From JAICQQ01 sp965651135 (GTDB lineage: Bacteria > Myxococcota_A > Polyangia > Polyangiales > Polyangiaceae), in assembly GCA_965651135.1 (NCBI GenBank), contig CBFGRJ010000002.1, positions 1 to 64,000 of the forward strand: 64,000 nucleotides of DNA, read 5' to 3'. Below the pieces are notes generated by a model. The model worked only from the letters and a program-made list of their open reading frames with translations, was not told the DNA's origin and searched no databases. Positions 25,209 to 34,192 of the stretch are shown here, piece by piece. Both the position numbers and the translations under genes were made by a program. Within the stretch, counting starts at the first letter, position 1; every line of letters begins with the position of its first letter.

Positions 25209-26384
25209 ATGAAGTTGGCCATCTTGTCACGCAGTCGCAAGGCCTATAGCACCCAGCGCCTGAGAGAAGCGGCGCTCAAGCGCAACCTCGAGGTCAAGGT
25301 ATTGGACACGCTCAAGTTCTCGATCGATCTACGGTGCGGCGAGCCGGACCTCTACTACCGCTCGAAAAAGCTAAGCAGCTACGACGCCGTGCTTCCCAGA
25401 ATCGGCGCTTCTGTCACGTACTTTGGCACCGCCGTGGTGCGACAGTTCGAGCAGATGGACACCTTTTGCGCCAACTCCAGCTTGGGAATAGTCAACTCAC
25501 GGGACAAGTTGCGCTCGCTGCAGATCCTGAGTCGCCACCAAGTGGGCATTCCTCAAACGGCCTTCGTGCGCAGCAAGAGCGACGTGCTCCCCGCGATAGA
25601 ACGAGTCGGAGGCGCACCCGTCATCATCAAATTGCTCGAAGGCACTCAAGGCGTAGGCGTGATCTTGGCCGACAGCGTCAAGGTCGCCGAAGCCATCATC
25701 GAAACCCTGCAGAGCACCCGTCAAAACGTGTTGATTCAGAAGTTCGTCGCCGAAAGCAAGGGCAAAGACATTCGTGCGATCGTGGTCGGTGACCGTGTGG
25801 TGGCGGCCATGCGGCGCGTGGCCCAGGGCCAAGAGTTTCGAAGCAACGTGCATCGCGGCGGCAAGACCGAGGTCGTCGAGCTCGACGAGGCGTATCACCA
25901 AACAGCCGTTCGCGCCGCGCAGATCATGGGGCTGCGCATCGCCGGCGTCGACATGCTCGAAGCCAAGGACGGCCCGCAGGTCATGGAGGTCAATTCCTCG
26001 CCGGGCCTCGAAGGGATCGAAACGGCGACGCGCCTGGACATTGCAGGCGCCATCATCGACTACGTGATTGCACAAGTCAGTTTTCCCGAGCTCGACATTC
26101 GCCAGCGCCTCACGGTCAGTCGCGGCTACGACGTGGCAGAATTATTGATTCCGGAAGGCTCAGAGTTCGTCGGCAAGACGCTGGCCGGATCCGGTCTGCA
26201 CGAGCGTGACATCAACGTACTGTCGCTGCACAGGGCCGGCAAGGTGATTCCCAATCCGAAGGCAACACGTGAGCTCGAACCTGGTGACCGGCTGTTGTGC
26301 TTCGGTAAAGTCAGCGCTATGCGCGACCTCGTACCCGAGCGTTCTAGAAAGAGGCGCAAGCCGAAGGTGCAGGCGCTACCTTGA
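25209..26384 (+). CDS. RimK-type ATP-grasp ligase fused to RCK_C (TrkA-C) domain
   Basis: Residues 1-290 are a RimK-like ATP-grasp amino-acid ligase (E. coli RimK is about 300 residues). They begin KLAILSRSRKAYSTQRLREAALKR, with LLEGTQGVGVILADS, IQKFVAESKGKDIRAIVVGDRVVAAMRR and the metal/ATP segment VMEVNSSPGLEGIE. Residues about 298-375 form an RCK_C-like domain (VAELLIPEGSEFVGKTL, INVLSLHRAGKVIPNP, LEPGDRLLCFG) normally found in K+ channel and transporter regulators. A basic tail closes the protein. The start is supported by GGAAAGGAG. The MscS and MgtE genes downstream make an ion-linked role plausible. Its substrate may or may not be S6. Confidence 0.88.
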   Translation: MKLAILSRSRKAYSTQRLREAALKRNLEVKVLDTLKFSIDLRCGEPDLYYRSKKLSSYDAVLPRIGASVTYFGTAVVRQFEQMDTFCANSSLGIVNSRDKLRSLQILSRHQVGIPQTAFVRSKSDVLPAIERVGGAPVIIKLLEGTQGVGVILADSVKVAEAIIETLQSTRQNVLIQKFVAESKGKDIRAIVVGDRVVAAMRRVAQGQEFRSNVHRGGKTEVVELDEAYHQTAVRAAQIMGLRIAGVDMLEAKDGPQVMEVNSSPGLEGIETATRLDIAGAIIDYVIAQVSFPELDIRQRLTVSRGYDVAELLIPEGSEFVGKTLAGSGLHERDINVLSLHRAGKVIPNPKATRELEPGDRLLCFGKVSAMRDLVPERSRKRRKPKVQALP

Positions 26385-26472
26385 GCCACTGAAGCATTTC
26401 GCTCTCCTGCTCGGTGCGCTATGGCTTGCCTCAGGTCGCCAGGTCTCATCGGAGCAACAAGGAGCGAATATC

Positions 26473-27288
26473 ATGGCTCAACAGCGCCTCGTCCCCTGGG
26501 AGCACTATACCAGGCTTCTCGATCAACTGGGCATCCCCAGCAATGTGATCACCGCGAGCTTGACTCTGATCGTCGGCTTTTTGCTGGCGCTCGTCGCGCG
26601 GCGGCTGACGCAAACCTTGATCCGGCGCGGAGGGCAATGGCTGGGCGGCGTGACACGCGGGGAAACGCCGCCGAATACCACGCGTATTCAGTCACTGCTC
26701 GGGACCATCGTCTACTGGACCACGCTGTTGTTCTTCGTGATGGCAGCGACCGAAACGCTGGGGCTACCCGTATTCACCAGCTGGCTGGCGCAGGTCGCCA
26801 ACTACGTGCCACGTATCGTTGCCTCGATTCTCATCGTTGCACTGGGCACGCTGACTGCTCGCATCGGCCGTCAGCTGGTCAGCAGGGCTGCTCGCGGCGC
26901 CAGAGCGCCGGGGGCGGAACGCATGGGTCGAGCCGCAGAAGGAGCGCTCTTGATAGCCACCGGCTTGGTTGCATTAGAACAGCTGGGCATCGAAATCTCG
27001 TTCTTGAAGACCACCTTGTTGATCCTACTGGCCGCCACGGTGGGTGGAGCGGCCATCGCGTTTGGTCTGGGCGGGCGGCAGCTGGTCGCCAACGTGTTGT
27101 CGTCGCACTACGTCCAGAAGACCTATCAGGTGGGGCACACGATTCGTTTCCAGAATATCCAAGGTCGCATCGTCAGAATCACGGACATCGCGGTTGTCGT
27201 CGAGACACCCGACGGCGAGGTCGTGGTTCCGGCTAGCCAGCTTACGGCCGAATGCTCCACCTTGATTTTGAAAGCGGGCGCTCCATGA
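26473..27288 (+). CDS. Small MscS-like mechanosensitive channel
   Basis: This 271-residue membrane protein has about four N-terminal segments, then the MscS pore-lining and beta-domain signature (VGGAAIAFGLGGRQLVANVLSSHYVQKTYQVGHTIRF, RIVRITDIAVVVETPDGEVVVPASQL). It ends right after the beta domain, lacking the large C-terminal cage of E. coli MscS. The ATG at 26473 has AAGGAG upstream; a longer frame from 26269 overlaps the ligase gene and was rejected. Its TGA overlaps the ATG of the next gene (27285), implying coupling with the MgtE proteins. Confidence 0.86.
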   Translation: MAQQRLVPWEHYTRLLDQLGIPSNVITASLTLIVGFLLALVARRLTQTLIRRGGQWLGGVTRGETPPNTTRIQSLLGTIVYWTTLLFFVMAATETLGLPVFTSWLAQVANYVPRIVASILIVALGTLTARIGRQLVSRAARGARAPGAERMGRAAEGALLIATGLVALEQLGIEISFLKTTLLILLAATVGGAAIAFGLGGRQLVANVLSSHYVQKTYQVGHTIRFQNIQGRIVRITDIAVVVETPDGEVVVPASQLTAECSTLILKAGAP

Positions 27289-28136
27289 ACGCCTACGACG
27301 AACTGTCGCGGCGCTTCGCCGAAGACCATCCCGATCGAGTCGCGGCACTAGTCGAAACCGCTGACAGCCGCGACTTTGCGGAATTCCTGGAAAGCCTCGA
27401 CGCCGCCAGCGCAGCTCGGGTGGTCAACCATGCCTCGCCCGGCGCAGCCGCAAGGGCCCTCGCCGCGATGCAACCGGAGGCAGCCTCCAGGTGTCTCCGC
27501 GAGCTGAACCCCAGGAGCGCAGCGGCACTGCTGCGTCGCGTGCCCCCGTCGGAACGCACGGCGGCACTTGACGCGCTACCGGTGAAGTTGCGCCAACAGC
27601 TCGTCGAGCTCTTGCAATACGAACCGCACCAAGCGGGCAGTCGCATCGACACGAGGGTCCCCGCCGTGAACAAGGATTCTACGGTGTCGCACGTGTTGGA
27701 GCTGGTCAAACAGGCCCACGGAGGTGCCATGCATTACGTGTACGTGGTCGACGAAGCTCACAAGCTGGTAGGCGTAGTGACCATGCGCGAGCTTTTGTGC
27801 GCCGCCCCGGAGCAGCTGGTCAGCGAGATCATGCTCGAATCACCCATCCATTTGCTTGCCGACGATCCCGTCGACGCCGTGGTGGTGCATCCCGGCTGGC
27901 GCAAGGTGCACGCGCTTCCCGTCGTCGATCCCAGTGGTCGCTATTTGGGCGCCATCCGTTACTCCGAATTTCGCTTGCTCGAGGCGGAAGCGGGACGCTC
28001 GCTGGGCGGCCCCTCGAAGGGGCAGACATCCACGGCGCTTGCGGAGCTATTCTGGCTGGGAGCCTCGGCCATGGTGCACTTGGGCGAAGCCGCAGTTTTG
28101 GGTCGCACGCGCAGCGCGAAGGAATCAGGCGCGTGA
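27285..28136 (+). CDS. Stand-alone MgtE_N + CBS cytosolic protein
   Basis: The 283-residue protein is built like the cytosolic half of an MgtE Mg2+ channel. An N-terminal helical superhelix (residues about 1-110, RALAAMQPEAASRCLRELNPRSAAALLRRVPPSERTAALDALP) is followed by two CBS repeats (MHYVYVVDEAHKLVGVVTMRELLCA; VHALPVVDPSGRYLGAIRYSEFRLLE). There are no membrane segments; the end is a short helical tail. It overlaps the upstream MscS stop and the downstream MgtE start. It could form mixed assemblies with the full MgtE or act as a separate Mg2+/nucleotide sensor. Confidence 0.85.
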   Translation: MNAYDELSRRFAEDHPDRVAALVETADSRDFAEFLESLDAASAARVVNHASPGAAARALAAMQPEAASRCLRELNPRSAAALLRRVPPSERTAALDALPVKLRQQLVELLQYEPHQAGSRIDTRVPAVNKDSTVSHVLELVKQAHGGAMHYVYVVDEAHKLVGVVTMRELLCAAPEQLVSEIMLESPIHLLADDPVDAVVVHPGWRKVHALPVVDPSGRYLGAIRYSEFRLLEAEAGRSLGGPSKGQTSTALAELFWLGASAMVHLGEAAVLGRTRSAKESGA

Positions 28137-29437
28137 ATCACAAGCTTTCGCTGCTGCTGGGGCGCGCTTACCTGCTCGAGCACCCGGGCGATGCCGCGAG
28201 CGTGCTGGAGGCGTGTGAGCCTGGCAACGCCGCCTTGGCGCTTGCCGATCTACCGGCACCCGAGCGCCTGACTGTCATGCGGCGAATGCGCGCGGATGCT
28301 GCGGCGCGCACGCTCGCGGCCTTCACCGGTGAAGCCGCCACCGACACGGTGCTTGGCGAAGATCCGGCGCGGGTGGCGCGCTGGCTTGCGTTGCTGGACC
28401 AAGAGGTCGCCGAAGCACTGTTGAATCCATTGCCGGAGGCGGCAGCGAAACAAGTGCGCGAGGCACTCAGCTATCCGTCGGGCACGGCGGGTTCGCTGAT
28501 GGATGCGGACGTGATTGCGTTCACGCCGAACACCAGCATCGAGGCCGTCACCGAGACCCTGCGTGGGATGAAGCAGCGCATCACCGACCTGATGATCTGC
28601 GACGAGGACGAGCTCTTGCTGGGCGTCGTGCCACTGCAAGAATTGTTGGGAGCCAGCCCGGGCAGCACCGTGGGCTCGCTGCCGCGCAGAGACTTGCCGG
28701 CGGTGCAGCCAATGACCAGCCGTGACGATGTCGTAGCCCTCATGGAGCAGCATCGCCTGGCGAGCCTGCCCGTGGTCGGCTTCGATCGGCGTCTGCTCGG
28801 CATCATTCGCTATGACGGATTGGTGCGCGCAGCCCAGCAGGCGCTGACCGATGATCTACAGCGAATGGTGGGAGCCGGCTCCGAGGAGCGCGCGCTTTCG
28901 TCACCCTGGCTCACCATGAAGAGTAGGCTGCCGTGGCTGTTGATCAACTTGCTCACCGCATTTGCCGCAGCAGCCGTCGTGGGCGTCTTCGATGGCATCA
29001 TTGCCCAGTTCACCGCCCTGGCAGTCTTATTGCCCGTCGTGGCCGGGCAGTCCGGCAATACCGGTGCGCAAGCACTCGCCGTGACCAGCCGAGGCTTGGC
29101 GCTCAGGGAGATACGGCTCAGCCATTGGTGGAAAGTGGTGCGCAAAGAAGTCGCCGCCGCCGCCGCCAACGGTGTGGCCATCGCCAGCGTAACATCGGCG
29201 GGAGTCTGGATTTGGAGCAGCAATCTGGGTCTGTGCGTGGTCATCGGCAGCTCGATGATCTCGTCCATGGTGCTGGCCGCCATTGCGGGTGCCGTGATCC
29301 CCATCTTGCTGACGGCCTTCGGACGCGACCCGGCGACTGCTTCGGCCATAGTCCTGACTACGGTGACGGATATCACCGGTTTTTTCAGCTTTCTCGGCCT
29401 GGCCACGCTTTTGAGCGACACCCTGACCGCCGGCTGA
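28133..29437 (+). CDS. mgtE: MgtE-family magnesium transporter
   Basis: The 434-residue Mg2+ channel/transporter has an N-domain (about 1-120), a CBS pair (about 125-245: DLMICDEDELLLGVVPLQEL; LPVVGFDRRLLGIIRYDGL), a plug helix and a five-segment membrane domain. Conserved pore residues are in LLPVVAGQSGNTGAQAL and DPATASAIVLTTVTDITGFF. The GTG at 28133 overlaps the preceding stop by 3 bases, the last link in the run from the aspartoacylase-like gene. MgtE gates closed when its cytosolic domains bind Mg2+; a second cytosolic-type protein upstream may tune that. Confidence 0.9.
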   Translation: MNHKLSLLLGRAYLLEHPGDAASVLEACEPGNAALALADLPAPERLTVMRRMRADAAARTLAAFTGEAATDTVLGEDPARVARWLALLDQEVAEALLNPLPEAAAKQVREALSYPSGTAGSLMDADVIAFTPNTSIEAVTETLRGMKQRITDLMICDEDELLLGVVPLQELLGASPGSTVGSLPRRDLPAVQPMTSRDDVVALMEQHRLASLPVVGFDRRLLGIIRYDGLVRAAQQALTDDLQRMVGAGSEERALSSPWLTMKSRLPWLLINLLTAFAAAAVVGVFDGIIAQFTALAVLLPVVAGQSGNTGAQALAVTSRGLALREIRLSHWWKVVRKEVAAAAANGVAIASVTSAGVWIWSSNLGLCVVIGSSMISSMVLAAIAGAVIPILLTAFGRDPATASAIVLTTVTDITGFFSFLGLATLLSDTLTAG

Positions 29438-29598
29438 CACCGGCGCCCATCGCCTTTCACGGGCCGGCGGAAGTTTGCAGCGGCTAGGGCAGCGGCCTAC
29501 CTAAACGAGAGCGAAAGGTTTTTGGGCGTTCGCGGATTTCGTCTGGAGTGGGCTCGTTTTCCGGTTAAAGTTAAGCTACACGTTGCAGGTTCAACAGG

Positions 29599-30645
29599 AT
29601 GCGCAGTCGACCCCCCGGCAGCAAACCCACCATTGGAGAAGTCGCAGAACGAGCGCGCGTCGCGGCGAGCACTGTATCGCGCGTGGTCAACCGCGGGTCA
29701 GCCAGCGCGAAAGTCCGCGACCGAGTCGAGCGCGCCATTCGAGAGCTGGGTTACACCCCCTACGCGCCCGCGCGCAACCTGCGCATGGGCAGAACCGGCA
29801 ACATCGGGGTGGTCGCCAAGACAAGCCAAGGAGCTTGGTTCAATCAGGTGCTCAACGGCATCGAAGAAGCGCTGATTGGCAAGCAAACCAGCGTGCTTCT
29901 GGCCAGCATCGCGCTCAAAGGGACCTACGACCTCAGCGCAGTGCAAACTTGGATCCGCGATCGCGGCGTCGATGCGCTCATCTTCGCCCACCCCGGCAAG
30001 CCGGAAATCCCCTTAATCGAGGCGGCCGCCGAAGCAGGCCTGCCGATGGCGTACGTAGCTCCCGACGAAGGGTACGCTACCGGGCACAGCTTCAACGGCG
30101 AGAATCGCCAGGCCGGGCGCGCCGTTGCCGACCACCTGTGCGAACTCGGGCACACCCACTTCATGTTCGCGGGCGGGCCGGCTGTTTCCCAAGACACGCA
30201 GAACCGACTCGCAGGCGTCAAAGAGAGCCTGGAGCAACACGGGCTCTCTTTGCCGGACGAGTACATCAGCTTCGCGGCGACCTACCAGGCTGACGGAGGT
30301 ACTCAGGCAGCGCACCGCTGGCTCGAGCTGCCTCGCCATGAAGCACCCACGGCGGTGGTATTGGGCAACGACTTGATGGGCATGGGTTTCATGCGCAGCC
30401 TCTTACAAGCGGGGCTGCGAATTCCGGACGACGTCTCGGTAGTGGGCTTCGACGGCTTGCCCGAGGCAGGCCTGTGCTGGCCCGGGCTCACCACCGCCAC
30501 ACAGCCAGCCACACAAATGGGCATCGACGCCGCCACCGCCGTGCTCACCCAGCTCGACAATTCCAAAGCCGACGCGAGCAGCAGCCGTCAATACCCCATG
30601 CAGCTTTTGATTCGCGAAAGCACCGGGCCCGCGCCCAAGCGCTGA
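29599..30645 (+). CDS. LacI-family transcriptional regulator
   Basis: The 348-residue regulator has an N-terminal helix-turn-helix (TIGEVAERARVAASTVSRVVN, about residues 10-30), a hinge helix (ARNLRMGRTGNIGVV), and a periplasmic-binding-protein-like effector domain with AVVLGNDLMGMGFMRSL and IPDDVSVVGFDGLPEA. The ligand would be a sugar or similar metabolite. No sugar transporter or catabolic gene is adjacent, and I found no clear LacI-type palindrome in the 160 bases upstream, so its regulon lies elsewhere. Confidence 0.9.
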   Translation: MRSRPPGSKPTIGEVAERARVAASTVSRVVNRGSASAKVRDRVERAIRELGYTPYAPARNLRMGRTGNIGVVAKTSQGAWFNQVLNGIEEALIGKQTSVLLASIALKGTYDLSAVQTWIRDRGVDALIFAHPGKPEIPLIEAAAEAGLPMAYVAPDEGYATGHSFNGENRQAGRAVADHLCELGHTHFMFAGGPAVSQDTQNRLAGVKESLEQHGLSLPDEYISFAATYQADGGTQAAHRWLELPRHEAPTAVVLGNDLMGMGFMRSLLQAGLRIPDDVSVVGFDGLPEAGLCWPGLTTATQPATQMGIDAATAVLTQLDNSKADASSSRQYPMQLLIRESTGPAPKR

Positions 30646-30651
30646 GCCGAA

Positions 30652-30876
30652 TCAGTAGTGGGGCGGCTTTTCTTGGGTGGTCTCTTCTTGACCCAGTAGG
30701 AGAGCTATCTGCTGCTCGAGTGCTGCGACGCGGCGCTCGAGCTTGTCCACCTGTCGGCTTTGAGCGACCACCACGTCGTTCAAATCGATGATGGTTTTTT
30801 CCTGGTAAGCGAGCTTCGTTTCCAATGTCACGAAGCGCTGCTCGAGTGCCTCGTCAAGCTCGTGCGGTGACGTCAT
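30652..30876 (-). CDS. slyX: SlyX family protein
   Basis: The 74-residue coiled-coil protein has the SlyX pattern: RFVTLETKLAYQEKTIIDLNDVVVAQSRQVDKLERRV and a C-terminal PPHY. The role is unknown in the literature I can recall. It follows rfbD by 18 bases on the same strand, so it is probably the last gene of the rfb transcript. Confidence 0.85.
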   Translation of the reverse strand: MTSPHELDEALEQRFVTLETKLAYQEKTIIDLNDVVVAQSRQVDKLERRVAALEQQIALLLGQEETTQEKPPHY

Positions 30877-30894
30877 CTCGTAGTCCTCGGTTGG

Positions 30895-31755
30895 TTAGCT
30901 GGTGCTCTGACCAGCCTGAATCAGGGCGCTCAGCGTGCGCTCCAGCGGCAGTCGCCAGTCGGGGAGCGTTCCCAACAGCTCCTCGGTCTTCGTGAGGCTG
31001 AGCACGCTGTATCGGGGTCTCGGCGCGGGCCGCGGGAATTCGCTGGAGGTACAAGGCGTCACCTGGCAGTCGAGCTTGGCGAAACGAGCGATGTGTTGGG
31101 TGAGCTCGAACCATGTGCATTGCCCGCCATCCGTCACGTGATACGCGCCCGTCGCACCGCGCTCGACCAACCTCAAAGCGCCTTCAGCCAAGCTCTCTAC
31201 GCTCGTCGGTCGCCCCATTTGGTCGTCGACCACGCGAACCGAGGGGCGCGTACGCAACAGCCCCAGCATGGTCCGAACGAAGTTTTTTCCCCAGGCAGCG
31301 TAGAGCCAACTCGTGCGCAGCAGCAGATAGCGGGCGCTCGAGTCCTCGAGCAAGAGCTCACCGGCAAGCTTGGAACGGCCATAGGCATTGATGGGCGAAC
31401 GCGGGTTATCGGTCTCGTAGGGGGCGTGGGCATCTCCCGAAAACACGTAGTCCGTGCTGAAGTGGACCAGCAGCGCGCCCACCTGATGCGCGCGCTCGGC
31501 GAGCAACCCGACCGCCGTGCCATTGACCGCATGGGCAAGCTGTTCGTGCTGTTCGGCACCGTCGACGTCGGTGTATGCCGTGCAGTTCAGCACCAGGCGC
31601 GTCGACGGCCCAATCGCAGCCCGAACCTGCTCTGGTCGCGTGACGTCGACGCTCGTTCGGTCGAAAGCGCTGAACGCGAGCCCTCGGCTCGAGAGCGCCG
31701 CCTCCATCGCACGCCCGAGCATGCCGCTTCGACCCAGCAGCACGACTTCGCTCAT
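30895..31755 (-). CDS. rfbD: dTDP-4-dehydrorhamnose reductase
   Basis: RfbD reduces dTDP-4-dehydro-rhamnose to dTDP-L-rhamnose with NAD(P)H. The 286-residue size is typical. It shows VVLLGRSGMLGRAM (nucleotide loop), NCTAYTDVDGAE, FSTDYVFSGD and the catalytic YGRSKLAGE (YxxxK). PRYSVLSLTKTEELLG near the C-terminus matches the family. It lies 9 bases after rfbB. RfbA and RfbC are not in the window, so rhamnose synthesis needs genes elsewhere. Confidence 0.92.
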   Translation of the reverse strand: MSEVVLLGRSGMLGRAMEAALSSRGLAFSAFDRTSVDVTRPEQVRAAIGPSTRLVLNCTAYTDVDGAEQHEQLAHAVNGTAVGLLAERAHQVGALLVHFSTDYVFSGDAHAPYETDNPRSPINAYGRSKLAGELLLEDSSARYLLLRTSWLYAAWGKNFVRTMLGLLRTRPSVRVVDDQMGRPTSVESLAEGALRLVERGATGAYHVTDGGQCTWFELTQHIARFAKLDCQVTPCTSSEFPRPAPRPRYSVLSLTKTEELLGTLPDWRLPLERTLSALIQAGQSTS

Positions 31756-31764
31756 GGTCGCCTC

Positions 31765-32805
31765 CTAGCGTTTGGCATAGTTTTCGATCATCCAACGCTG
31801 GTACTCGCCGGTACGCACTTGCTCGATCCAGTCCTGGTGGTCGAGATACCAGCGCACGGTCTTCCTCAGGCCGCTCGCCAGGGTTTCTTTGGGTTGCCAC
31901 TGGCACTCCCGTTTGACCTTTCCGGCATCAATCGCATAGCGTAGGTCGTGCCCGGGGCGGTCCTTGACGAACGTGATCAGACTCTGCAGCGCTTCGAGCG
32001 GGGCTTTGGTTTCGTCTGCGACGATCTCACACAGTCGGTTGACCAAGTCAATGTTCCGCGCCTCGTTATTGCCGCCAATATTGTAGGTTTCGCCCAAGCG
32101 CCCGCGCTCGATGACCGCCCAAATCGCTTCGCAGTGATCCTCGACGTACAGCCAATCGCGAACGTTGAGCCCCTGGCCGTAGACAGGTAGGGGTTTGCGC
32201 TCCAGAGCATTGAGCAGCATGACGGGAATCAACTTCTCCGGAAACTGATACGGTCCGTAGTTGTTCGAGCAATTGGTGATCTTCACGGGAAGCCCGTAGG
32301 TGCGGTGGTACGCTCGCACCAAATGGTCGCTCGCGGCTTTGGAGGCGGAGTAGGGGCTAGATGGATCGTAGCGGGTTTCTTCGCTGAAGAACCCGGTGTC
32401 GCCGAGCGAGCCATACACCTCGTCGGTGCTCACGTGATGAAAGAGCGGGGGCTCACCCGGCAAGTGCCTGGCACTTTCCAGCAGGTTGAAGGTTCCTTCG
32501 ATGTTCGTCCGCACGAATTGGCGTGGCCCGCTGATGCTGCGGTCGACGTGGCTCTCGGCTGCAAAATGCACGACGAGCGTGGGCTTGAAGTCGCGCATGA
32601 CACGGTCGATACCCTCCGCATCGGCGATGTCGAGCTTTTCGAACGCGTAGTTGCTCGCCTGACTCACCCCTTCGAGGCTCTTGAGATTCGCCGCGTACGT
32701 CAGGGCATCGACGTTGAGAAAGCTATAGTCGGAATAGCGAGGAACCGAGAGCCGCAGGAAATTCACTCCAATGAAACCAGCTCCACCTGTCACCAATACA
32801 CGCAT
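31765..32805 (-). CDS. rfbB: dTDP-glucose 4,6-dehydratase
   Basis: RfbB converts dTDP-glucose to dTDP-4-keto-6-deoxyglucose, step two of dTDP-rhamnose synthesis. The 346-residue protein has the NAD loop VTGGAGFIGVNFLR, FAAESHVDRSI, catalytic STDEVYGSLGD and YSASKAASDHLVRAYHRTYGLP, and RDWLYVEDHC. These are complete family features. First gene of the reverse unit rfbB-rfbD-slyX. The 92-base gap to the divergent MFS gene must hold its promoter. Confidence 0.95.
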   Translation of the reverse strand: MRVLVTGGAGFIGVNFLRLSVPRYSDYSFLNVDALTYAANLKSLEGVSQASNYAFEKLDIADAEGIDRVMRDFKPTLVVHFAAESHVDRSISGPRQFVRTNIEGTFNLLESARHLPGEPPLFHHVSTDEVYGSLGDTGFFSEETRYDPSSPYSASKAASDHLVRAYHRTYGLPVKITNCSNNYGPYQFPEKLIPVMLLNALERKPLPVYGQGLNVRDWLYVEDHCEAIWAVIERGRLGETYNIGGNNEARNIDLVNRLCEIVADETKAPLEALQSLITFVKDRPGHDLRYAIDAGKVKRECQWQPKETLASGLRKTVRWYLDHQDWIEQVRTGEYQRWMIENYAKR

Positions 32806-32897
32806 GGAGAGCTACGTAACCACCAAGCCACAACTTTGGCAAAGCCTGACAAGCCCGTTTGCGCGGCTCTGCGGCAACGGCCACAGTTCGCGCCACC

Positions 32898-34154
32898 ATG
32901 ACCACCCGCGCGCTCACCCCGAGCTTCGGAACTGGCCCTTTGGCCGTCTATCTCCGACTCAGCGCGCTGGTATTCTTGGATTCTGCGACCCTGGCCTGCG
33001 TCCTCCCGGTCCTGGCCATCTATCTGCAGCATGCGCAGGGCTTCAGCGCGAGGCAGATGAGTGTCGTGTTCGCCATGGGGCCGCTCGCGGCCCTGTTCTC
33101 ACCGTTGATCGCGGCACAGCTGGCTGACCGCTTGTTCGCAGCGCAACGTGTGCTTGCCGTGATCAACCTGCTCAGGTGTGGCGCGCTGATCGCTGCCGGT
33201 ATGGCGAGCAACTACACCGAGTTCTTACCGGCAATGACGCTGGTGTTTCTGCTGCAGGTGCCGGCGCACAGCCTGGGCTCCGCCGTGGCGTTTCACCATT
33301 TGAGAGATGCTCGCCAGTTCGGTGCGTTGCGTTTCTGGGGCTCGGTCAGCTGGATCGTGGTGGTTTGGGCGGTGAGCTTTTACCTCGACTCGTTCGCCCC
33401 CGACGCACAAGCCACACGCACGGGTGACTGCTTCTACTTCGCCGCCTCGATAGCTCTGATTCAAGGCTGCTACGCGCTCACGCTGCCCCCGACGCCTCCT
33501 TCGTCAGGCAAGCATCCGCTGGCCGTGGTCGATGCGCTGTACCTTTTGAAGCAGCGAGACTTCCTCGCGATCGCACTCGGTGGATTCGTGATGGCTGCTG
33601 CCATGCCCTTCTACATGGTGCTGCAGGGTCTGTTCATGATCGACGCCAAGCATGGGCTCGGCATCAGTGTGTCGGACGCAAGCCGAGCCTCGACGCTTGC
33701 CCAAAGCCTCGAGCTCGTCCTGTTTCCGATGCTCGCCCTCGTGCTGCGAAGGTGGGGAACACGCTGGGTCCTGCTCTGTGGCTTGCTCGCCTGGCCCCTC
33801 AGGTTCGGCACCTTCATGCTGGGCGGACCTGCCTGGCTGGTGATCGGCGCCCAAGCGCTGCACGGCTTCAACGTGGTGTTCTGGATGGCCACGGCCAGCA
33901 TTGCCGTCGACTTGCTCGCCAAAGGCGATGTGCGAGCCAGCGCCCAAGCCTTGTACGCCTTCACCTACTCCGGCCTCGGTGCGCTGACGGGGCAGCTGAT
34001 CGTCGGGGAGGTCTATGGCCTTTACGAGCTCCCAGGAGGCGGGCACGCATGGACCGCGATCTTCGCCATCCCGTTCGTGTTCACGCTCGTCGGCGCCCTC
34101 TGCTTCGTAGCGCTGTATAGAGAACCGAGAGCGACAGCCAACGCTGCCGTGTGA
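32898..34154 (+). CDS. MFS transporter, nucleoside:H+ symporter-like
   Basis: The 418-residue integral membrane protein has about 12 hydrophobic segments in two halves. The first carries a typical cytosolic loop (FAMGPLAALFSPLIAAQLADRLFAAQRVLA), the second a segment resembling the nucleoside/H+ symporter branch (QALHGFNVVFWMATASIAVDLLA, LTGQLIVGEVYGLYELPGG). The ATG at 32898 was preferred to 32859. Substrate not determinable. Divergent from rfbB. Confidence 0.82.
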   Translation: MTTRALTPSFGTGPLAVYLRLSALVFLDSATLACVLPVLAIYLQHAQGFSARQMSVVFAMGPLAALFSPLIAAQLADRLFAAQRVLAVINLLRCGALIAAGMASNYTEFLPAMTLVFLLQVPAHSLGSAVAFHHLRDARQFGALRFWGSVSWIVVVWAVSFYLDSFAPDAQATRTGDCFYFAASIALIQGCYALTLPPTPPSSGKHPLAVVDALYLLKQRDFLAIALGGFVMAAAMPFYMVLQGLFMIDAKHGLGISVSDASRASTLAQSLELVLFPMLALVLRRWGTRWVLLCGLLAWPLRFGTFMLGGPAWLVIGAQALHGFNVVFWMATASIAVDLLAKGDVRASAQALYAFTYSGLGALTGQLIVGEVYGLYELPGGGHAWTAIFAIPFVFTLVGALCFVALYREPRATANAAV

Positions 34155-34192
34155 GCCATTGCCCACCGCTCGCTTTCGCGATTAGCTTAGCC

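Noticed and set aside
26269..26472. Upstream extension of the MscS gene
   Set aside because: It runs through the end of the RimK-RCK_C gene; AAGGAG in front of the ATG at 26473 fixes the start.
27797..28132. Upstream extension of mgtE
   Set aside because: The residues are out-of-frame translation of the MgtE_N/CBS gene; the GTG at 28133 begins the real N-domain.
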